DNA from: JAMDEO01 sp963775295
Lineage (GTDB): Bacteria; Actinomycetota; Thermoleophilia; RBG-16-64-13
Assembly: GCA_963775295.1 (NCBI GenBank)
Contig: CAVZIK010000006.1
Location: forward strand, 3,286,001-3,350,000
Reading direction: 5' to 3'
Length of the DNA: 64,000 bases
Below, piece by piece: positions 1 through 11,000 of the stretch. Below the pieces are notes generated by a model. That model made no database searches, was not told where the DNA came from, and saw only the letters and a program-made list of their open reading frames with translations. The position numbers and the translations under genes are program-made. Within the stretch, counting starts at the first letter, position 1. The number at the start of each line of letters is the position of its first letter.

Positions 1-251
1 GTGCGCTTGAGCGGGTACTTGAGACGGTCCGCGGCGTAGACGAACTGGGGCCCGGTGAGACCTTTGGCGCACAGCGCCGTAGAGCCGCGGACCCCGGCGT
101 TGAAGGCCGTGGGGTCGCCTTCCACCCGGACGAACCGGCCGTCCTTCACATGGCAGAGCAGGCCGCAGGTGGGCCGGTACGACCCACACCCGTGGCAGAA
201 GGTGGGGATGATACGGTCGGTGCCTCGTCCCTCAAGCGAGTGCAAACTCAA
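1..251 (-). CDS. Molybdopterin oxidoreductase, N-terminal fragment (runs off window)
   Basis: The reverse strand reads an open frame from a TTG codon at 251 to the window edge, about 83 codons. The translation carries TFCHGCGSYRPTCGLLCHV followed by VEGDP and, later, STALCAKG. That is the Cys-x2-Cys-x6-Cys [4Fe-4S] site and the downstream Cys found at the N-terminus of DMSO-reductase-family enzymes that carry a bis-MGD cofactor. AGGAGG at 257-262 supports a start at TTG 251 (5-nt spacing) or TTG 245 (11 nt). Substrate and subunit partners cannot be judged because the catalytic domains lie outside the window. Unlike the transhydroxylase at 40-42.6 kb, this protein keeps the N-terminal cluster, so it is a different subfamily. 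The 217 bp to the next gene show nothing clear. Confidence 0.75.
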   Translation of the reverse strand, partial: MSLHSLEGRGTDRIIPTFCHGCGSYRPTCGLLCHVKDGRFVRVEGDPTAFNAGVRGSTALCAKGLTGPQFVYAADRLKYPLKR

Positions 252-468
252 CAACGCCTCCTAAGCTCGCGCGCGTGAGTAGAGTGTAGCAGGGCGGAGC
301 GAATCCCTAAGGAGGCGGATCAAGCACTACGGCAAAGGCCTCATACCACGCCGCCGGTGAGACAGTCTGCGCTGGCAGACTCGGCGGATTGATCGAGGAA
401 CAAGCAGCGAGAAGCGGCGTGGATGTAGCCGGAACTGCCCCAGGCAAGCCATTTAGGTCCGGCTCCAG

Positions 469-1887
469 CTAAGGGCCTACACTCTCGATGCCGGCGCCAT
501 TGGCCGTATGCCATGATCGCGACCGGGGCAACCGCTTGAGCGTCGCCATGAAGGCCTTGTTGCCCGCGTCCTTGCGCCAGCTCCGGATGATCCACATGCC
601 CCAGCCATGGAAAAGGAGCTTTGTGAAGCGGAAGGTGACGAGCAACTTGAGCCACTGGCGCATCGAGTAGAAGCGCATGTAGCCGCGCAGAACCTCGCTC
701 TGCAGCTCGTAAGGCGTCATCTGTTTGGGCGTGAACACCACATGGTGAGCATCGTAGAGATGCCAGCGTTTGTCGAAGATACGACCTTGCTCCTCCATTT
801 GCTGGAACTGCGGCGTGCCCGGCAGCGGAGTGAGGATGTTGAGCATCACCGTGTCGATGTGGTGCTTCAGGGCGAAGCTCACGGTATCGCGCACGGTTTG
901 CCTGGTGTCGTCGTCGGCGCCGAGCACGAACATGCCGTGGCTCTCGATGCCGAACTCGTGCAGCTTCTTGATCGCCTGGACGATATCATCGACACTCTGC
1001 GACTTGTGGAAGCCATCGAGGGTGGCTTGATTCACCGACTCGAGACCCAGGTACACGCGGTTGCATCCCGATCGCTTCATCAGATCAAGCAATTCGCGGT
1101 CACGGACGACATCCGTGCGCACTTGGGCCGACCAGGGCACCGTGAGACCCTCATCGATCATCATGCGCAGAAGGATCTTCAGGCGGTTTTTGTCGGCGGC
1201 CATGTTGTCGTCATAGAAGAAAATCCTGCGTGCTTTTTTCAACTTGATCTCGGCTATGACGCTCTCGGGTGAACGGAACCGATACTTGCGGCCGAACATC
1301 GCTGTGACCGAACAGAAATTGCAGGCAAAGGGACAGCCCCAACTCGTCATAACGGGGGTTGTTCCCATCTTCTCGTGGCCGTGGATGAGCGTCAGGTCTG
1401 GGAAGGGCAACGTGTCGAGATCCTCGCAGCGTGTGCGGTCGGCATTGTGTATAGCGACGCCCTCGCGCATGAACGAGAGACCCGCGATGCTGGACAGATC
1501 GCGCCGGCCCGAGAGCGCTTCGATAAGTTCAGTCATGAGCGCCTCTCCTCCTTCGCCGCGGGCGACGTAGTCGGCGTGCTCGAGGGCCTCGTCGGCCATG
1601 AAGGTGACGTGCGGACCGCCGATGACGACCGGGATACCGCGCGCTCGAACCTGATCGGCAAACTGATAGCCGGCGGCCGCCGTGGAAGTGGTCGTTGAGA
1701 TGCCGACGAGGTCTGACGCGTATACGTCGTTCCAATCAACGGCGGAGAACTGCGGAACATAGATGGACACGTCGTGGCCTTGCCTGGTCAACGCCGCGCC
1801 GATGGCCGGTAGGCCCAGACGGGGCATCATGACCTTGCTGAACACGTTCATGCCCGGCGGCTCGGGTTCGATAAGGCGGATTCTCAC
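469..1887 (-). CDS. B12-binding-domain radical SAM protein (BchE/P-methylase-like architecture)
   Basis: The protein has 472 residues. The N-terminal ~140 residues have the Rossmann-like fold of cobalamin-binding domains (LVGIST near 60, VVIGGPH near 88-94), but I see no DxHxxG lower-ligand motif. A radical-SAM core follows, with Cys185-x3-Cys189-x2-Cys192 in WGCPFACNFC, and an aromatic/basic tail. Proteins of this architecture use a [4Fe-4S] cluster and S-adenosylmethionine, with or without cobalamin, for methylations, cyclisations or other radical reactions; the substrate cannot be assigned. The GTG start at 1887 is preceded by AAGGAG six bases away. The gene stands alone, and the next co-directional gene upstream is the small ORF at 2187-2360. 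Confidence 0.85.
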   Translation of the reverse strand: MRIRLIEPEPPGMNVFSKVMMPRLGLPAIGAALTRQGHDVSIYVPQFSAVDWNDVYASDLVGISTTTSTAAAGYQFADQVRARGIPVVIGGPHVTFMADEALEHADYVARGEGGEALMTELIEALSGRRDLSSIAGLSFMREGVAIHNADRTRCEDLDTLPFPDLTLIHGHEKMGTTPVMTSWGCPFACNFCSVTAMFGRKYRFRSPESVIAEIKLKKARRIFFYDDNMAADKNRLKILLRMMIDEGLTVPWSAQVRTDVVRDRELLDLMKRSGCNRVYLGLESVNQATLDGFHKSQSVDDIVQAIKKLHEFGIESHGMFVLGADDDTRQTVRDTVSFALKHHIDTVMLNILTPLPGTPQFQQMEEQGRIFDKRWHLYDAHHVVFTPKQMTPYELQSEVLRGYMRFYSMRQWLKLLVTFRFTKLLFHGWGMWIIRSWRKDAGNKAFMATLKRLPRSRSWHTANGAGIESVGP

Positions 1888-2186
1888 TCGTTGCTCCTTG
1901 GATCTGCGCGACCCAGCGCGCTTGGGGCGGCGGCCCCAGGACGCGCATGTTCAGCTTCTTGCTGGGACGCCCATTCTACACCCTTCGGCGACCGCCCCTT
2001 GAGCCCCCCAAGTGAGGGCGGGCTTGCGCCGGGACTCCGGCGCGCCCCGCCGGGTCGCAAGTTCTGGCCGCACGATGGGACGAGCCAAGTACCTCTTCCG
2101 CCACTTTGAGCTCGTGGTTCGCGCCGTCGGCGACGCCAGAGATCCGCGAATCGAAAGAGATCCCCAGGCCGCTCTTGCTCTCGTCG
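1888..2186. other. Intergenic region with a GC hairpin
   Basis: No convincing gene was seen here. It contains a perfect 7-bp stem, GCGCCGG-GACT-CCGGCGC, at 2026-2043. No T-run follows on either strand, so a terminator role is unsupported. It lies between the radical-SAM gene and the small ORF upstream. Confidence 0.4.
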
Positions 2187-2360
2187 CTATGAGGAGGGAA
2201 AGTCAGAGCGGAAACCGAAGCGCATGAGAAGATCAGCTAGCACCCTGGAGATTCGGGCCTGCATGACGCCGCAGGGCTTGTCTTCTCTTTCGGCAAGCGC
2301 TTCGACCAGTTCTCGCAAGCTTGAACAGCGCAGAAGCTGACTGCGTGGGTTCTGATCCAT
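2187..2360 (-). CDS. Small hypothetical protein, 57 aa
   Basis: The reverse-strand frame encodes a 57-residue protein beginning MDQNPRSQLLRCSSLRELVE and ending FRSDFPSS. The centre (about 14-50) looks like two amphipathic helices around a DKPCGVMQ turn, with balanced composition, which argues for genuine coding rather than a shadow frame. The ATG at 2360 is preceded by a weak GGTG (5 nt) and by AAGGA (12 nt). There is no membrane segment and no family I recognise. It is co-directional with the radical-SAM gene 300 bp downstream. Function unknown. Confidence 0.45.
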   Translation of the reverse strand: MDQNPRSQLLRCSSLRELVEALAEREDKPCGVMQARISRVLADLLMRFGFRSDFPSS

Positions 2361-2640
2361 GGCTTCACCAAATCCTTAGCGGTAGATAGGTTGAGTGACC
2401 GGAGGAGATCCTAGATATTCGAATGCTCACAAGCCGTCTGAGCCGCAAGCGCCGTGGAAGGTCTCCGATGGCGTTGGCCGGGGCTACCCTCCCCTAGGGG
2501 TGCCACACAGGATCAAAACAAGAGCCGCTTCACGCTTCAGAGCGGCGCACTATCGCAGACACTTTTCGGCCGCGTCTCAGGATCTGTTAGTCGCGCTCGC
2601 CGCCCGAAACCGGTCTGCAGAGACGACCACGTGGTCAGCC
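2361..2640. other. Intergenic region
   Basis: No gene supported. The only structure noticed is the palindrome CCCCTAGGGG near 2493-2502. The ~160-residue forward frame crossing this area has skewed composition and no recognisable motif. Confidence 0.35.
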
Positions 2641-2730
2641 TCATTTCCCCCGGGACTTCTTCTTGGTGGGCTTGCTCTTCCCGGTGGTCGGGTTCACAGC
2701 CGGCGCCTTGGGCTTAATCTTCTTGGCCAT
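2641..2730 (-). CDS. Very small Lys/Pro-rich basic protein, 29 aa
   Basis: The reverse strand encodes 29 residues, starting MAKKIKPKAPAV and ending KKKSRGK, with ten lysines and one arginine. The ATG at 2730 is preceded by AGGGGG four bases away. The lysine codons are mixed AAG/AAA and the peptide is clean to its TGA. The composition recalls short, disordered, highly basic actinobacterial peptides that may bind nucleic acid or ribosomes; that role is inference. It is too short for homology calls by eye. Confidence 0.5.
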   Translation of the reverse strand: MAKKIKPKAPAVNPTTGKSKPTKKKSRGK

Positions 2731-2928
2731 CACGCCCCCTGTCACGGTTTTGAATCAGCATACCATCGCAACCTCGTGCATGGTCTGCATTCTGGTGAAT
2801 ACAGATGTGCTGCTTCAGGATTCTCGCGCAGTGGTGCTCGCCGAGCAACGAACATGCGAAAGAGTCGTTTCGAGCTGTTGTAGGGGAGGGCGCGGAATGT
2901 CCAGTGCCAGGGTGTCCCGGCATAAACG

Positions 2929-2970
2929 GGCGATTCCCCCTCTTCGGATACCCGAAGAGGGGGAATCGCC
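2929..2970. repeat. Perfect 19-bp inverted repeat (4-nt loop), possible terminator
   Basis: GGCGATTCCCCCTCTTCGG at 2929-2947 and its exact complement at 2952-2970 flank the loop ATAC. On the reverse strand it lies 66 bp beyond the stop of the substrate-binding-protein gene at 3037, where a transcription terminator or 3' stabiliser would sit. There is no U-run, so classic intrinsic termination is not assured. It could also be a REP-like palindrome. Confidence 0.75.
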
Positions 2971-3036
2971 GTGCCATCGATCCGGAATGCTAGCCGCAGA
3001 GAACGGCCGTAATCGGATCCAAGCGTTCGCCGACAG

Positions 3037-4365
3037 TTACCTCTGATTCCAGGGCACGAACCACTGCAACTGGTAGTCCGAAGGCGGAAGGACGATGTTT
3101 CGCTTCCCATCCATCCATTGCTGGGCGCCCGGAACCACCTTGGCGGTGCCACCCGCGCTGTAGGTGACGTCTCCCATCATCGTGCCTTGGAACGTGTGCC
3201 CGAAGACCGCGTCCCTGACGGCCGCAGGATCGGTGGACCCGGCGCTTTCGATGGCCTGGGCGAGAATCTGCACGTTGGCGTAGAACAGCCCGATGCTCAC
3301 GGAGTCGACACCGTTATGTTCCGTCTTGTAGGCCTCGCCAAGTTCTTTGCACCCCGGGTAGGGGAAATCCTCAGACCAGAATGCGTCATAGCAAACGTAG
3401 TTGGCATCCGCGCCAAGTCCCTTCGCAAACTCTGAGGGCCAGAAGCCCACCCAACCCATCATGAACTTGGGCGAGAAGCCCTGTTCCTTCATCTGCTTGA
3501 CGATCGTGATGCCGTCGGCCGGCGAGGCCATGATCACCATGGCATCGACGTTCGCCTGTTTCATTTTGAGGATGCTGGACGAGTAGTCCTTGGCGCCTGG
3601 AGTATAGGTGTCATAAGACACGATGGTCTCGCCGCCTTCCGAGGCAAGCTGTTTCCAGGCCCCGCCCAGGCCTTGGCCGTCCGCGTTGTCCTCGGTCAGA
3701 ACGCCCCACTTGGTCGGCTGTTCGGCCTGTGGCTTCGTCTTCACCGCCTGGAATGCCAGTACCCCGACTTCCATAGGCGTGAAGAAGTAGTCGGAGACCC
3801 ACTTGTAGTGCTGCGCTTCAGCGGCATCCCTCCACGTGAAAACCATCTGGTAGTAGCTCTGGTACTTTTCGGCCACGGTGGCCGCAGCAAGGTTGATGGG
3901 AGTTACCTGCGTGCTCAGGACGAGCTTAACGCCATCGATTTTGATGAGTTTCTCCATCCCCGCGGCGGCTTCGGTCGGGTCGCTCTTGTCGTCAACCCAC
4001 TTGAGTTCAAGCTTCATGTGCTTGCCGCCGACGTTGACGCCACCCTTGGCGTTGATGTCTGTCACAGCCCTGTTGTACGCCCAGACCATCTCGGCACCGC
4101 CCATGGCGCCCGCACCTGTGAGAGTACCCACGGCGCCGACGGTAATGGTTCCGTCGAACGTGCCGGAGAAGGCGCTCGTTTCCGTGGTACCGGCCGTGGT
4201 TTCCGTGCCGGACACAGTGGTCTCGGTTGCTGGCGCAGTGGTGCTGGTTTCAGCTGCCACCGTCGTGGTTGTGGTGGTACTGGACCCGCACCCCGACAGG
4301 ACGACGGACATCAAACCGAGGACGAGCAGTACCAAGATCAGGACGAGCATTCTCTTGCTCTTCAC
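3037..4365 (-). CDS. ABC-transporter substrate-binding lipoprotein (Leu/Ile/Val-binding family)
   Basis: The protein has 442 residues. I start it at GTG 4365 because GAGGGG lies seven bases upstream and because this places a lipoprotein signal (KSKRM, then a hydrophobic core) directly at the N-terminus, with lipobox LSGC and Cys26. A low-complexity Thr/Glu/Ala linker follows (about residues 27-65). The type-I periplasmic-binding fold starts at TITVGAVGTLTG and includes AAATVAEKYQSYY and the conserved interior DAMVIMASPADG. This family binds branched-chain amino acids, amides, aromatic acids and related small molecules outside the membrane. No permease or ATPase gene is nearby, so it must work with a distant transporter or serve as a sensor. 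The longer upstream frame to 4659 lacks a signal-compatible start. Confidence 0.85.
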   Translation of the reverse strand: MKSKRMLVLILVLLVLGLMSVVLSGCGSSTTTTTTVAAETSTTAPATETTVSGTETTAGTTETSAFSGTFDGTITVGAVGTLTGAGAMGGAEMVWAYNRAVTDINAKGGVNVGGKHMKLELKWVDDKSDPTEAAAGMEKLIKIDGVKLVLSTQVTPINLAAATVAEKYQSYYQMVFTWRDAAEAQHYKWVSDYFFTPMEVGVLAFQAVKTKPQAEQPTKWGVLTEDNADGQGLGGAWKQLASEGGETIVSYDTYTPGAKDYSSSILKMKQANVDAMVIMASPADGITIVKQMKEQGFSPKFMMGWVGFWPSEFAKGLGADANYVCYDAFWSEDFPYPGCKELGEAYKTEHNGVDSVSIGLFYANVQILAQAIESAGSTDPAAVRDAVFGHTFQGTMMGDVTYSAGGTAKVVPGAQQWMDGKRNIVLPPSDYQLQWFVPWNQR

Positions 4366-5036
4366 GATAAACCCCCTCAAAACCATCCTGTAGATGTCAC
4401 ACATCATGCTCAACACGGCGGATACTGTGCGTTCAATCCATAGGTCTCCCCTCCACGGACAACTTCCTTGTTTGCTCGTTCCACTCGCGAAAACCCTGTC
4501 GCTTACTGGGGCGGAAGGATCGCCACCGATACGGGAGACACAAGCCTGGGAAGCCGTCACCTGTCGACAGTGAGCACTGGCTATTTTTGTAATAGCACTC
4601 GGAATACCCCACGTCAATTCCCTGCGTTTGACGTGAACCCCTGGAATCGGTCCTCGCATGGGTTAGGGTTTCGGACACGCAAAGAAGGAAAGAGATCACG
4701 TCCTAGAAACGCTGTCGCCCTGAGTAGATCATCGCCAGAAGCATCCGACTCGAGTGTTTAGATCACATCCTCGTCTTTGGCGAACGGCACCTCGAGCGAG
4801 TCCTGAGAGAGTAGATCGCAATACACTGGGGAGCGACCGCACTGGGGGGCCGCCCCTGGAGACCCCGGAACCAAGATTGTCCAAGGACCTCGCCGACGGT
4901 CAGACATTTCGCGTTGCCACGCTGGGCGGATTGATCAACGAATATCATGGTGGACTCGAACGGACCAAGCCAGTTCATATTCAGCTGAGGCGGTACATCT
5001 ATTCCGACGCTCGGTCGAGCCGGCGGGCTTTCGCAT
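4366..5036. other. Intergenic region upstream of the substrate-binding protein gene
   Basis: About 670 bp separate this gene from the glucan-synthase stop. It contains the promoter noted at 4589-4617, which implies a leader of roughly 215 nt for the downstream gene. I could not match the leader to a riboswitch class. Frames of 88-115 residues crossing it look non-coding. Confidence 0.4.
4589..4617 (-). promoter_or_regulatory. Candidate sigma70-type promoter
   Basis: The reverse strand reads TTGACG, a 17-bp spacer, then TATTAC. Both hexamers are close to consensus with ideal spacing in an otherwise GC-rich context. It points at the substrate-binding-protein gene starting at 4365. Confidence 0.5.
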
Positions 5037-8000
5037 CTAGCCCAATTCCACCTCGACGTTGTGGTCGCGCCGGTCATCCACCAGAGGGACCATGCCTTTG
5101 AGCGGTCCTCCTTGCTCGAGATCTATGCCATCGAGACCGATACGTTTCACACGCGCCGGTTCCATCCGTCCGCCTTCAGATTCCGAAGAGGCTGGTTCAC
5201 GGCCCGTCCGCCTGATAATGATGTGGTAGAAGGTGTCCCGATAGCGATAATGGATCTTGCACGATTCCCACTCCTCCGGGATCAGCGGCTCGAGGCGCAG
5301 CTTGTCCACCTCCAAATGAAGTCCCATCAGCGTCTCGACTGCCAGCCGATACATCCAACCTGCCGCGCCCGTGTACCAGGTCCAACCTCCCCGGCCGGTG
5401 TGGGGCGCAGCGGCGTAGATATCGGCGCTCATCACATAGGGTTCCACCTTGTAGAGTTGGCTGTCCTCCAAGCTAGCCCCATGATGGATGGGATTGAGCA
5501 GCGAGAAAAGCTCCCACGCCTGGCGGGCGTCGCCCATCATGGCGAAGGCCATCGCCGCCCAGATTCCCGCGTGTGTGTATTGACCCCCGTTCTCGCGCAC
5601 GCCGGGTACATATCCCTTGATGTACCCTGGCTCCAGGGAAGACGTGTCGAACGGAGGATCCAACAGCTTGATGAGCGCCGCGTCCCGGTTCACCAAGAGT
5701 CTGTCCACCGCGGCCATAGCCTGACGAGCGCGCAGAGTGTCCCCGGCCCCTGATATCACAGCCCAACTCTGGCTGATCGAGTCGATCCGGCATTCGTCGT
5801 TGGTCGAAGAACCCAAAGGCGTGCCATCGTCGAAATACGCCCGTCGGTACCAGCCGCCGTCCCAAGCATGTGCCTCTATGTTAGCCCGGAGTTCCTCCGC
5901 CTGCCCTGTACACAAGCGAACCATCTCATCGTCTCGGCGATCCCGAGCGAGGTCAGCGAACAGACTCAGGTTCTCGCAGAGGAACCAGGCAAGCCACACG
6001 CTCTCCCCCTTGCCCTCGCGACCGACGAGGTTCATCCCGTCGTTCCAGTCGCCGCTTCCCATGAGCGGCAATCCGTGGCGCCCGAAACGCAGACCATGCT
6101 TGATCGAACGAACACAATGTTCGTAAAGCGTCGTCGCATCCGACGAGCGCTGGGGCTGATCGTAGTAGGCCTCTTCCTCCGGATTCAGCTCTCGCCCTTC
6201 GAGGAAGTGCACTTGTTCGTCTAGCACGCCCGTATCTCCCGTGGCCTTCACGTACCGACAGGTCGCGTACGGCAGCCAAAGATAGTCGTCGGATGAATGA
6301 GAACGCACGCCTTGCCCGCCCGGCGGATGCCACCAATGCTGCACATCGCCCTCGCGAAACTGGCGGTCGGCGGAGCGCAGCAGATGTTCGCGCGCAAGCC
6401 ACGGAGTTGCGTGAATCAAGGCCATCACATCCTGGAGCTGGTCGCGAAAACCGTAGGCGCCTCCAGATTGGTAGTAGCCGCTGCGTGCCCAGAACCGGCA
6501 GGAAAGGGTTTGATAGACCAACCACCCGTTGACGAGGACGTCGAGCGCCCGATCTGGGGTCTCCAGGTACACAGCGCCCAAAGCGCGGTTCCAGTGCGCC
6601 CACACCTTCTCCAGGGCCTCGCGGGCGCCGGCTGGACCCCCAAATTGCAGCATCAGGCGCTGAGCCTCGTCCCGGCTTTTCGCCACTCCGATGACGAACA
6701 CGATTTCGCGCTCTTGACCGTCATCCAGTTCGAACGGGGTCTGTATCGCTGCGCACGGGTCGAGCCCGGCCCCCGTCTTCCCGGATAGCTGCACGCGATG
6801 CATGGCTGCCGGATCCAGGAGCGAGCCGTTCCGTCCGATGAACTCAGCGCGGTTGCCGGTGACAGTCCGCCGGAGTTCGCTCGCCTGTGCAAAAACGAAC
6901 TGCCCGGAACGATGGCGGGCGTACGGGTTGCGGGCGAAGACGGCGCCGGTGTGAGGATCCTTTTCGGTCACGATGTGCATCAGATTGGCATGCCGCCACT
7001 CACCCAGCACAAGTTCCCAGTACCCGGTAAGCGACAATCGTCGCGGGCGTCCGGAACGATTGCGAAACTTCACCGTCACGATCTTCGCCGGCGCGTCCAT
7101 CGCGACATAGGTAGTCAACTCCGACGAGATGCCCGATTCGAGGTGCTCGAACACCGTGTAACCAAACCCGTGGCGACAGACGTACCCAGAGCGGCCCGGA
7201 GCGGGCAGAGGGGTCGGTGACCAGAACACGCCCGTTTCCTCATCCCGAATGTAAAACGCCTCCCCGCTGCTGTCACTCACCGGGTCGTTATGAAAGGTGG
7301 TCAGCCGAGACTCGTGAGCGTTCTCCACCCATGTGTACGTGCCCCCGCTCTCGGTGACCACCGTCCCCATGTGGGGACTCGCGATCACGTTCGACCAAGG
7401 TGCGGGCGTCGTCTGCCCTGGTTCGAGGCTGACGACGTATTCGCGACCGTCCTCCGTGAAGCCACCGAGTCCGTTGTTGAACAGGCTGTCGCGATCCCCT
7501 AAGGGCTCCACCGCTTCGATGGGGGCCTGGCGCGACGGCATCAGCGCCGCCGGAAGCCGCTCGGCCGGCACGCGGCGTTGAACCTGCTCGGCAAGGGTCT
7601 CCGCTGTCCCGGTCAGCACCACACGGGCGACTGTCTGGAACAACACGCGATCTTCTTCAGACAGTTCTTCCGTGCGTCGAACGAACACTCCGCCGGGCTT
7701 GTCGATGAACTGCGCCTCGGTTCCAGCGTTGATCAGACCGATGATCTCGTCATGGAGGACCGCCCGGTAACCCGAGAAGTCCTCGTTGAGGATCACCAAG
7801 TCCGCCGCCAAGCCCTTGATCCGCCAGTAGGTGTGCGCCTGCAGCGCCTGCTTCACGAGTTCGATACGACTCAAATCACCGATGCGCACCAGTACGATCG
7901 GCAGGTCACCCGAGATACCAAATCGCCATAGTCCCGACTGGCCAAGCTGGTTGCGTGCAATGATGCTGGGGGCCGCGCGCCTCAGAGCACTTCCGTGGAT

Positions 8001-11000
8001 GACCGACGTGGCCAGCCGGCCGTAGAGTTGGGCATCCGCCTCGGTGATATTGAGAAGGCGCAGCACTTCTTGACTTTCAAACCATGCCATTTCGAACGCG
8101 CGCTCCACGAAGTGCCGATCCCGATACTTCTCCAGCAGGGCGAGAGCTGTTTCGCGGGTCTGAGCAACGCCGGAGATGATCTGCAGGATCACCGACTCGT
8201 CGGGAGACAGCGTCGCGGAGGTGCGAATAGCCACAATGGGATCAAGGACCGGCCCCTCGGTGTTCGACAGCGCGGCCGATCCATTGCCCTCGTCAAATGC
8301 CGCTGGGTCAGCCACCGTCCTTCCCCTCCCTATGAACCGGGATCGGTCGGTCTCGTACGAGGTCTCACCGTTGACCACCTCGGGCATCACCAACAGATGG
8401 AACATCCACGGCGTCTCTTCCTCGGGAGTCCGCGGCCGGCGCTTGCAGAGAATGGCCCTGTGGTTGGGAAGGATCTCCGTCTCCACAAACAAATTGCTGA
8501 AGGCCCGATGAGCCAGGTCAGCGTTCAACGGCGCCATGACCACTTCCGCGTAGCTCGTGACCTCGATCTCGCGGGCGTCATCGGACAGATTTGTCAGCGT
8601 GACGCGACGAATCTCGACGTCGTCCTCGGGCGATACGCTGATCTCGGTGTGGGCTTCGATGGAGTGGTCGACCCTGCGATACTCGGCGCGGGCCTGCACA
8701 AAGATCGCCTCGTAGCGCTGGGCTGTGGTTCGCGTCGGTTGATAGGCAGTCGACCAGAAGCTGCCTGTCTTGAGATCACGCACGTAGATGAAGGTACCGT
8801 AGCCGTCGCAAGTCGCGTCCTCGCGCCATCGTGTGACGGCCAGATCGTTCCATCGACTGTAGCCACCCCCTGCATGGGTGGCCATCACGTGGTAATGGCC
8901 GTTTGACAGCAGATGAACCTCTGGTAACGGGGTGTTCGGGTCGGTCAGGACGCGATGGATGGCGCCCCCCTCCGTGGCGACCACGCGTCCCGCCTCAGTG
9001 GCCTCGGTCGTGTGCGGCTGCACCGTGTCCATGTACTTCGGCACCCGCTCCTGCATCAACAAGTCGCTGGTGCGGACGAGCGGATCAGAAAGAAACCTGC
9101 GCTGCATGGGTCTGTCCAGCAAAGCATGGGCAAACGCCAACAAACTCATTCCCTGGTGATGGGCCATAAAGCAGCGCACTACGGCGTGGTCTTTTCCCGG
9201 AAGCAACCGCGAGGTCGTATAGTCGACGGCCTCATACAGTCCGTAGTCGCCAAGAAAGCCTGCGGCGGCAAGAGTCTGCAGATTGCGACATGCGTCGCGG
9301 GGAAGGACCGTGAGTGCCAGCGCGGTGGCATAAGGTGCGATGACCAGGTCTTCAGCCAGTCCACGTTTGAAGCCCAGACCCGGGACGCCGAACGCCCGGT
9401 ACTGATAGACCTGGTTCATATCGACAGCGTTGTAGCACGACTCCGAGATGCCCCAGGGAACGTGCCTTTGCCGGCCATACTCGATCTGGCGCGAAACAGC
9501 GGCCCGACAAGCCTGCTCGAGCAACGTGTTCTCGTAGCTGGGCAAAAACAACCGCGGCAGCAGATACTCGAACATCGAACCGCTCCAGGAGATCAGACTG
9601 ACGTCGCCTCCAAGACTCGTGAGGAGACGACCCAGGGCGAACCAGTGCTTTTGAGGCACCTGGCCCTCCGCGATGAGCAAGAAGCTCGTCAAGCGAGCTT
9701 CGGATGCCAGCAGGTCGTACCAGGATGGGTCTCGCCGCCGTTCACCGATGTCGTAGCCGATGCTCAGAAGGCCTCGCGTCGGATCGTAAAGGAAATGGAA
9801 ATCCATCGCCGATAGCTCATGGCACCTGACGATCAAATCATCGATGACCCCTAGCCGCTCTTTGGCCAAGGGTGCGCCGCGAGCCGATCGCCTGGACCCA
9901 TCGGGAACTCCCTCGCCCGCGGCTACCTCCTCCAGAGTGGGGATGCCGCCGCCGTGCCGCGGTTCGGGCACCAACGCTATCAGCTCATCGCGGAAACGAC
10001 GGCACTGCCGGTTGAGAGCCCGTGCCCAGTACTGGAAATCTCCGTCATCGACAACGGACGGAGGCTCGGCCGCCAACTGCTTGGTGGCCCGGCAGAGTTC
10101 TGGAAGAGACGCCTGCGCCGCCGCTAGGTTGTTCCCGTCGCCGGTCAGGGAGCGAAGCGTGCCCTGCACGAACTCGATCCGTTTCTTCACCTCTGGAGCC
10201 ATGGGCGATGGCATCTTTGAGATCATCGCTTCCAGCGTGTCCTCAAGGCCCTGAAAGGTCCGGTCGCCAAGCACCGGCTGCTGCCTCAGTTCGTCGAGGC
10301 CCACCCTCAGCGTGAGCAGGCTCGCGGCCAGATTGCCGCTATCGACGGTGGAGATGTACTGGGGGTACAGCGGTCGGAGCGTATGGGTGTCGTACCAGTT
10401 GTAGAAATGGCCACGGAAACGCTCCAGTTTCTCCATCGCACTAAGTGCCCGATCGGTCCTGCGGAGGAACTCACCGGTCGAGATGTAGCCGAAATCATGG
10501 GCCGCCAGGTTGGCGAGAAGCCCCATTCCGATGTTCGTGGGAGACGTGCGGGGGGCGACCGCAGGAGATGGATACTCTTGGAAGTTGTCCGGCGGCAGCC
10601 AATTGTGCTCGGGACCGACAAAATCGGCGAAGTATCGCCACGTGCGACGGGACAGCCCCCGAAGAAGCGTCTGCTGCTGAGCGCTCAACGATAGCGCGAT
10701 CGGCCGCAGGGGCGCGCTGATCCACCAACCCACGACGGGAGACACAAGCCACATCGCCAGCAATGGGGCGACAAACGGCCAGTCGGCCGATCGGATGTCG
10801 GGCACGAAGGCCAGCACCAGGGCCAGGACGACCGCCAGCGCGGGGGCGATCCACATCTCCACGAGAAAGCCCATCGGCGTGCGGCGGGCGTTCCGCCGGC
10901 TATACGAGGGCATCTGCCACAAAAGCAGACCGCGTCTCGTAAAGAGCATCTTTGCGCCCGAGCGAAGTATTGCATCCAGATAGACCGACGCGTCATACGG

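Noticed and set aside
383..4936. Shared string GGCGGATTGATC (383-394 and 4925-4936) with loosely similar flanks
   Set aside because: Considered as insertion-sequence ends, but the flanks diverge quickly, there is no transposase and no target duplication; could be chance or very old relics.
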